Assembly (NCBI GenBank): GCA_910579485.1
Contig: CAJTVO010000076.1
Coordinates: 1-16,945 of the forward strand
From: an uncultured Oscillospiraceae bacterium
GTDB lineage: Bacteria; Bacillota; Clostridia; Oscillospirales; Oscillospiraceae
Reading direction: 5' to 3'
DNA length: 16,945 bases
In this document: piece by piece, positions 13,533 through 16,945 of the stretch
Layout: every line of letters starts with the position of its first letter
How positions within the stretch are numbered: position 1 is the first letter of the stretch
Position numbers and translations under genes: made by a program
The notes under the pieces: model-generated
What the model was told of the DNA's origin: nothing
Database searches by the model: none
What the model saw: the letters and a program-made list of their open reading frames with translations, nothing else

Positions 13533-14455
13533 GCGTAGCCGACATTTTTGAAGAGAGAGCAGCATTTTCCTTTGAGGTGTTCCCCCCCAAGACGGACGTT
13601 GGCATGGAGAAGCTGTGCGGCGCCGGCGGCGTGCTGGAGCAGCTGTATACCCTGAATCCCGACTATATCTCCTGCACCTACGGCGCGGGCGGGACCAACG
13701 TGGGCAAGAACCTGGAAGTTCTGGACAAGATCCAGAAGGACGGCAAGAGCACCCCCGTTACTCACTTCACCTGCATCGGCAACACCCGCGAGGGCATCAA
13801 GGAGCAGCTCCAGACCTATCTGGATCACGGCATCGACCACATGCTGGCCCTGCGGGGCGACCTGCCCTTCGGCTGGACCGGCACCGGCGGCGACCTGCAC
13901 TACGCCACCGAGCTGGTGAAGTTCGTGCGCAAGGAGTTCGGCGATAAGTTCACCATCGCCGTGGCCGGCTCTCCCGAGGGCCACATCGCCTGCCGCAGCC
14001 TGGAGGCCGACATCGGCTTCCTCAAGCAGAAGCAGGACGAGGGCGCGGACTACATCATGACCCAGCTGTGCTGGGACATGGATCAGTTCAAGTACTGGCT
14101 GGAAGCCATCCGCAACGCCGGTATCTGGATGCCCGTGGACGTGGGCATCATGCCCATCCTGGACCAGGCCGCTACCATCAACATGGCCCTCAGCCGCAAC
14201 GGCTGTGTCATGCCCCGGAAGCTGTGCGAGATCATCTCCAAGAACTGGATCTTCCCCAACCCCTTCGACAAGGAGCCCTTCGACGCCGACGTGGCCGGAA
14301 AGAAGGCCAGCTTCAAGGAGGCGGGCATCGAGTACACCATCAACCAGATCGACGAGTACCGCGCCTGCGGCATCGACGGCATCCACCTGTACGCCCTGAA
14401 CAAGTACGAGGACGTGGCCCGCATCGTGAAGGAGAGCGGCATCGTAGACCTCTAA
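13529..14455 (+). CDS. metF: Methylenetetrahydrofolate reductase
   Basis: 308 residues, a single MTHFR TIM-barrel domain without the C-terminal regulatory part of eukaryotic enzymes. It reduces 5,10-methylene-THF to 5-methyl-THF, the methyl donor for the corrinoid protein in the Wood-Ljungdahl pathway or for methionine synthesis. Visible motifs are FSFEVFPPKT (13-22, with catalytic Glu16), ALRGDLP (107-113, Asp111 matching E. coli Asp120), DYIMTQLCWDMDQF (174-187) and GIMPI (206-210). The C-terminal DGIHLYALNK is also family-typical. GGAGG lies 11 bases before ATG 13529. The location directly upstream of cooC-acsD-acsC points to the acetyl-CoA pathway. The MetV zinc subunit found beside MetF in many acetogens is not adjacent here. 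Confidence 0.95.
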   Translation: MSVADIFEERAAFSFEVFPPKTDVGMEKLCGAGGVLEQLYTLNPDYISCTYGAGGTNVGKNLEVLDKIQKDGKSTPVTHFTCIGNTREGIKEQLQTYLDHGIDHMLALRGDLPFGWTGTGGDLHYATELVKFVRKEFGDKFTIAVAGSPEGHIACRSLEADIGFLKQKQDEGADYIMTQLCWDMDQFKYWLEAIRNAGIWMPVDVGIMPILDQAATINMALSRNGCVMPRKLCEIISKNWIFPNPFDKEPFDADVAGKKASFKEAGIEYTINQIDEYRACGIDGIHLYALNKYEDVARIVKESGIVDL

Positions 14456-14467
14456 GCGGTAAAGCGA

Positions 14468-14494
14468 GGACGCCGCGCCGCCGGCGCGGCGTCC
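14468..14494 (+). other. Intercistronic GC-rich hairpin between metF and cooC
   Basis: A perfect 12-bp stem (14468-14479 with 14483-14494), 3-base loop, followed by CGCCCCCCG with no T tract. It is therefore unlikely to be an efficient intrinsic terminator. It may mark an mRNA processing or stability boundary within the operon. Confidence 0.65.
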
Positions 14495-14534
14495 CGCCCC
14501 CCGATTTCCAATGAACAAAAGGAGAGATTCAGCT

Positions 14535-15305
14535 ATGGCCCAAACCATCGCGCTGGCCGGTAAGGGCGGCGTAGGAAAGACGACGATCTGCGGGATGCTC
14601 ATCGAGTATCTCTGCGAGAAGAAGAACGGCCCCGTCCTGGCCGTGGACGCCGACGCCAACAGCAACCTCAACGAGGTGCTGGGGGTAGAGGTGGAGGAGA
14701 CCCTGGGCGATATCCGGGAGGACATCGCCCGGGCGGAAATGGCCGCCGGGCAGGTGATCCCCAAGGGGATGACCAAGGCGGACTACGCCGAGATGCGCTT
14801 TTCCGACGCCCTGACGGAGGCGGACGATTTCGACCTTCTGGTCATGGGCCGCACCCAGGGGAAGGGCTGCTACTGCTTTGTCAACGGCCTGCTGACCTCC
14901 CAGGTGGCCAAGTACGCCAAGAACTACCGCTACATCGTGGTGGACAACGAGGCGGGGCTGGAGCATCTGAGCCGGGGCGTCCTGCCCCAGGTGGACACCA
15001 TCCTGCTGGTCAGCGACTGCTCCCGGCGGGGCGTCCAGGCGGCGGGGCGGCTCAGCGAGATGATCGAGGATCTCAAGCTGGGCGCGAAGGAGGTGGGGCT
15101 CATCATCAACCGGGCCCCCAACGGCGAGCTGAATCCCGGCGTTCAGGAGGAGATCGGCAAGTACGGCATGAAGCTCATCGGCGTCGTCCCCCATGACGAC
15201 ACCGTGTACCAGTACGACGCGGAGGGGAAGCCCTCCGTCACCGTGCCGGCTGACAGCCCGGTGAAGCGGGCGGTGCATCGTATCTTTGACGGGCTGACGC
15301 TGTAA
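14535..15305 (+). CDS. cooC: CooC/AcsF-type nickel-insertion ATPase
   Basis: 256 residues of the MinD/ParA-like P-loop ATPases that mature CODH and acetyl-CoA synthase. The deviant Walker A GKGGVGKTT (9-17) has the signature Lys10. The switch region VLAVDADANSNLNEVLG follows, and the VVDNEAGLEHLSRG segment is typical of CooC. C112-Y-C114 forms the CxC motif that binds Ni or Zn across the dimer interface. ATP-driven dimerisation is coupled to Ni loading of the C- or A-cluster. ATG 14535 follows AAAGGAGAG at about 9 bases; an upstream in-frame ATG at 14511 lacks a binding site. It lies between metF and acsD on the same strand. Whether it serves CODH (CooC) or ACS (AcsF) cannot be decided from sequence alone. 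Confidence 0.93.
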   Translation: MAQTIALAGKGGVGKTTICGMLIEYLCEKKNGPVLAVDADANSNLNEVLGVEVEETLGDIREDIARAEMAAGQVIPKGMTKADYAEMRFSDALTEADDFDLLVMGRTQGKGCYCFVNGLLTSQVAKYAKNYRYIVVDNEAGLEHLSRGVLPQVDTILLVSDCSRRGVQAAGRLSEMIEDLKLGAKEVGLIINRAPNGELNPGVQEEIGKYGMKLIGVVPHDDTVYQYDAEGKPSVTVPADSPVKRAVHRIFDGLTL

Positions 15306-15352
15306 GCGGAATGCAGTGACTTTTTGGGCCCTTTTCCAAGAACCAATCCCCC

Positions 15353-15371
15353 TCGCCGCCGGAGGCGGCGA
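15353..15371 (+). other. Intercistronic hairpin between cooC and acsD
   Basis: TCGCCGCC (15353-15360), loop GGA, GGCGGCGA (15364-15371). No T tract follows. It precedes an AT-rich stretch and the acsD ribosome binding site. Confidence 0.6.
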
Positions 15372-15415
15372 AAGACAAATTGAGCCGATAATTTTATGAA
15401 GGGAGATACCTACCT

Positions 15416-16354
15416 ATGCCTTTTGCAAAAAAGCCCCAGGTTTTCAGCGCCAAGATCAACGAACTGACGCTGGGGACCGGAGACAAGGCCACCACTCTGG
15501 GCGGCCAGAACGTCTTCAATCTCTATGCCTTTGACGCGCCCATCGCCAATCGCCCCAAGATCGGCATCGACGTGTCCGACGACCCCGAGCAGCCCTCCGA
15601 GGGCCTGAAGGAGTTCTACGCCGGGTGCAATACCCTGGCCGAGCGCGCCAAGAAGGCCGCCGAACTGCCCGAGGCGGACTTCGTCTGCATCCGCTTCGAC
15701 CTGGCGGACCCCAACGGTGAGAACAAGTCCGTTGAGGACTGCGTGGCCGACGCCAAGGCCGTGGCCGAAGCGGTGGATAAGCCCATTGTTGTGGCCGGCT
15801 GCAAGAACTCCGAGAAGGACGCCGACCTGTTCAGCAAGATCTCCGAGGCCCTTCAGGGCAAGAACATCCTGGTCCTCTCCGCCAAGGAAGAGAACTACAA
15901 GGGCGTGGCCGCCGGCGCGGGCATGGCCTATGGCCAGAAGGTGGGCGCCGAGTCCGCCGTGGACATCAATCTGGCCAAGCAGCTCAACGTTCTCATCACC
16001 CAGATGGGCGTCTCCGGCGAGAACGTGGCTATGAACATCGGTTCCGCCGCCGCCGGTTACGGCTTCGAGTACGTAGTCTCCACCCTGGAGCGCGTCAAGG
16101 CCGCCGCCCTGAGCCAGAACGACAACACCCTCCAGATGCCCATCATCACCCCCGTCGGTGTGGAGACCTGGGGCGTGAAGGAGTCCACCGCTCCCGCGAG
16201 CGAGAACCCCGGCTGGGGCTCCGCCGAGGAGCGCGGCATCGATATGGAAGTGGAAACCGCCGCCGCCTGCCTGGCCTACGGCAGCGACGCCGTCATCCTC
16301 AAGCACCCGGCTTCCATTCAGACCACTGCGCGGCTGGTCGCCGCTTTGATGTAA
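15416..16354 (+). CDS. acsD: Corrinoid iron-sulfur protein small subunit (CODH/ACS delta)
   Basis: 312 residues, close to the usual AcsD/CdhD length. With AcsC it forms the CFeSP heterodimer, which carries the methyl group on cobalamin from methyltransferase AcsE to the A-cluster of acetyl-CoA synthase. Family stretches are visible: KPQVFSAKINELTLG near the start, KIGIDVSDDP, ADFVCIRFDLADPNG, MGVSGENVAMNIGSAAAGYG and the C-terminal DAVILKHPASIQTTARLVAALM region. Overall it is a TIM barrel. ATG 15416 follows GGGAG at about 9 bases. Its stop overlaps the AAGGAGG of acsC, so the two subunits are tightly coupled. The gene order cooC-acsD-acsC is like that of acetogens. Confidence 0.96.
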   Translation: MPFAKKPQVFSAKINELTLGTGDKATTLGGQNVFNLYAFDAPIANRPKIGIDVSDDPEQPSEGLKEFYAGCNTLAERAKKAAELPEADFVCIRFDLADPNGENKSVEDCVADAKAVAEAVDKPIVVAGCKNSEKDADLFSKISEALQGKNILVLSAKEENYKGVAAGAGMAYGQKVGAESAVDINLAKQLNVLITQMGVSGENVAMNIGSAAAGYGFEYVVSTLERVKAAALSQNDNTLQMPIITPVGVETWGVKESTAPASENPGWGSAEERGIDMEVETAAACLAYGSDAVILKHPASIQTTARLVAALM

Positions 16355-16368
16355 GGAGGGCCCGAACC

Positions 16369-16945
16369 ATGGCACTGAAAGGTCTTGACATTTTTAAGCT
16401 CACCCCCAAAACCAACTGCAAGGACTGCGGCAACCCCACCTGTATGGCCTTCGCCATGAAGGTGGCTTCCGGCGCTCTCCCCATCGAGAAGTGCCCCCAT
16501 ATGTCCTCCGAGGCCCTGTCCACCCTGTCCGAGGCCACCGCGCCTCCCATGAAGAGCTACAAGGTGGGCGACCTGGCCCTGGGCGGCGAGACCGTCCTGA
16601 GCCGTCACGAGAAGACCCTGGTCAGCAAGACCCTGTACGCCGTCCAGGTCTGCGACTGCATGGACGAGGCCAAGCAGGACGAGGTCCTGAAGAACATCCC
16701 CGCCGTGGATTACGAGCGCATCAGCGAGCGGATGTACGTGGAGATGGTCTACGTCCGCCACAGCGCCGATAAGGCCCCCGCCGACTTCGCCGCCCTGGTG
16801 TCCAAGGCCAAGGCCCTGGGCCGTCCCCTGGTCCTCAGCTGCACCGACGTGGAGGCCATGAAGGCCGGCGTCGAGGCCGCCGCAGGCTGCGATGTCATCG
16901 TCAACGGCGCTACCCCCGACAACTTCGCCGACATGAGCGCCGTCG
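16369..16945 (+). CDS. acsC: Corrinoid iron-sulfur protein large subunit, N-terminal part (3' truncated)
   Basis: 192 codons are visible and the frame runs off the window; AcsC normally has about 445 residues. The N-terminal [4Fe-4S] domain shows C17, C20, C25 and C42 in TNCKDCGNPTC...KCPH. These are the same four positions as the ligands in Moorella CFeSP; this cluster reductively reactivates the cobalamin. The TIM-barrel part begins at about 70 (VGDLALGGETVLSRHEKTLVSKTLYAVQV). The C-terminal cobalamin-binding domain lies beyond the window. AAGGAGG lies 9 bases before ATG 16369 and overlaps the acsD stop. Confidence 0.96.
   Translation, partial: MALKGLDIFKLTPKTNCKDCGNPTCMAFAMKVASGALPIEKCPHMSSEALSTLSEATAPPMKSYKVGDLALGGETVLSRHEKTLVSKTLYAVQVCDCMDEAKQDEVLKNIPAVDYERISERMYVEMVYVRHSADKAPADFAALVSKAKALGRPLVLSCTDVEAMKAGVEAAAGCDVIVNGATPDNFADMSAV

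Noticed and set aside
13505..15278. Minus-strand ORFs of 423 and 249 residues opposite metF and cooC
   Set aside because: Both are antisense to well-identified genes and cross intergenic hairpins.

Overview
The window looks like chromosome of a GC-rich, Gram-positive anaerobe of the Clostridia, most likely Oscillospiraceae (Flavonifractor/Intestinimonas/Lawsonibacter-like). This is inference. It rests on SLH-domain surface proteins, an SH3b-NlpC/P60 cell-wall hydrolase, strong GGAGG ribosome binding sites, sigma-A type TTGnnn-17-TATAAT promoters, and a Wood-Ljungdahl (CODH/acetyl-CoA synthase) gene cluster. I see no phage, insertion sequence, CRISPR array, tRNA or rRNA.

Layout. 1-875 (+): 3' part of an SLH-domain surface protein with acidic repeats on both sides of its three SLH modules. 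A perfect 42-nt palindrome (889-930) separates it from a convergent minus-strand pair of COG0523/CobW-type GTPases (929-3059). One of these is apparently fused to a YcgQ/DUF1980-like domain; the other carries a very large His/Cys-rich metal-binding insert. 3168-5813 (-): an M42 aminopeptidase with its own promoter and a 5'-terminal hairpin, a secreted triple-SH3b NlpC/P60 hydrolase, and a 97-residue unknown with a strong promoter. 6084-7013 (-): a zinc-ribbon / transmembrane / double BIG2 protein. 7197-9450 (+): a YfcC-family transporter and an amidohydrolase. 9549-12147 (-): an unknown two-TM protein and the transporter CstA. 12422-16945 (+): a nickel/one-carbon region holding a His-rich small protein, CooT, a 73-residue Cys-containing unknown, MetF, a CooC-type ATPase, AcsD and the start of AcsC. 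It runs off the window.

How the genes work together. The right-hand block is the most coherent. MetF makes methyl-THF, and AcsCD is the corrinoid iron-sulfur protein that passes the methyl group to acetyl-CoA synthase. CooC, CooT and the His-rich protein are the kind of nickel-handling factors needed to mature CODH/ACS. The His-rich protein resembles CooJ in composition but has its His tract at the N terminus. The two GTPases on the left form a second, separate metal-handling unit, probably for zinc.

Regulatory architecture is readable. I found seven promoters with recognisable -35 and -10 boxes or an extended -10 (plus one weak candidate), four T-tailed terminators, and several GC-rich hairpins without T tracts at transcript starts or between genes. 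Least explained are a 174-bp imperfect palindrome (12987-13160) with an internal 21-bp direct repeat, and the downstream small gene whose start codon sits three bases after a TATAAT box. No stretch longer than 300 bases lacks a gene. The longest gaps (5814-6083, 12148-12421, 12964-13188) hold the promoters, terminators and palindrome listed below.
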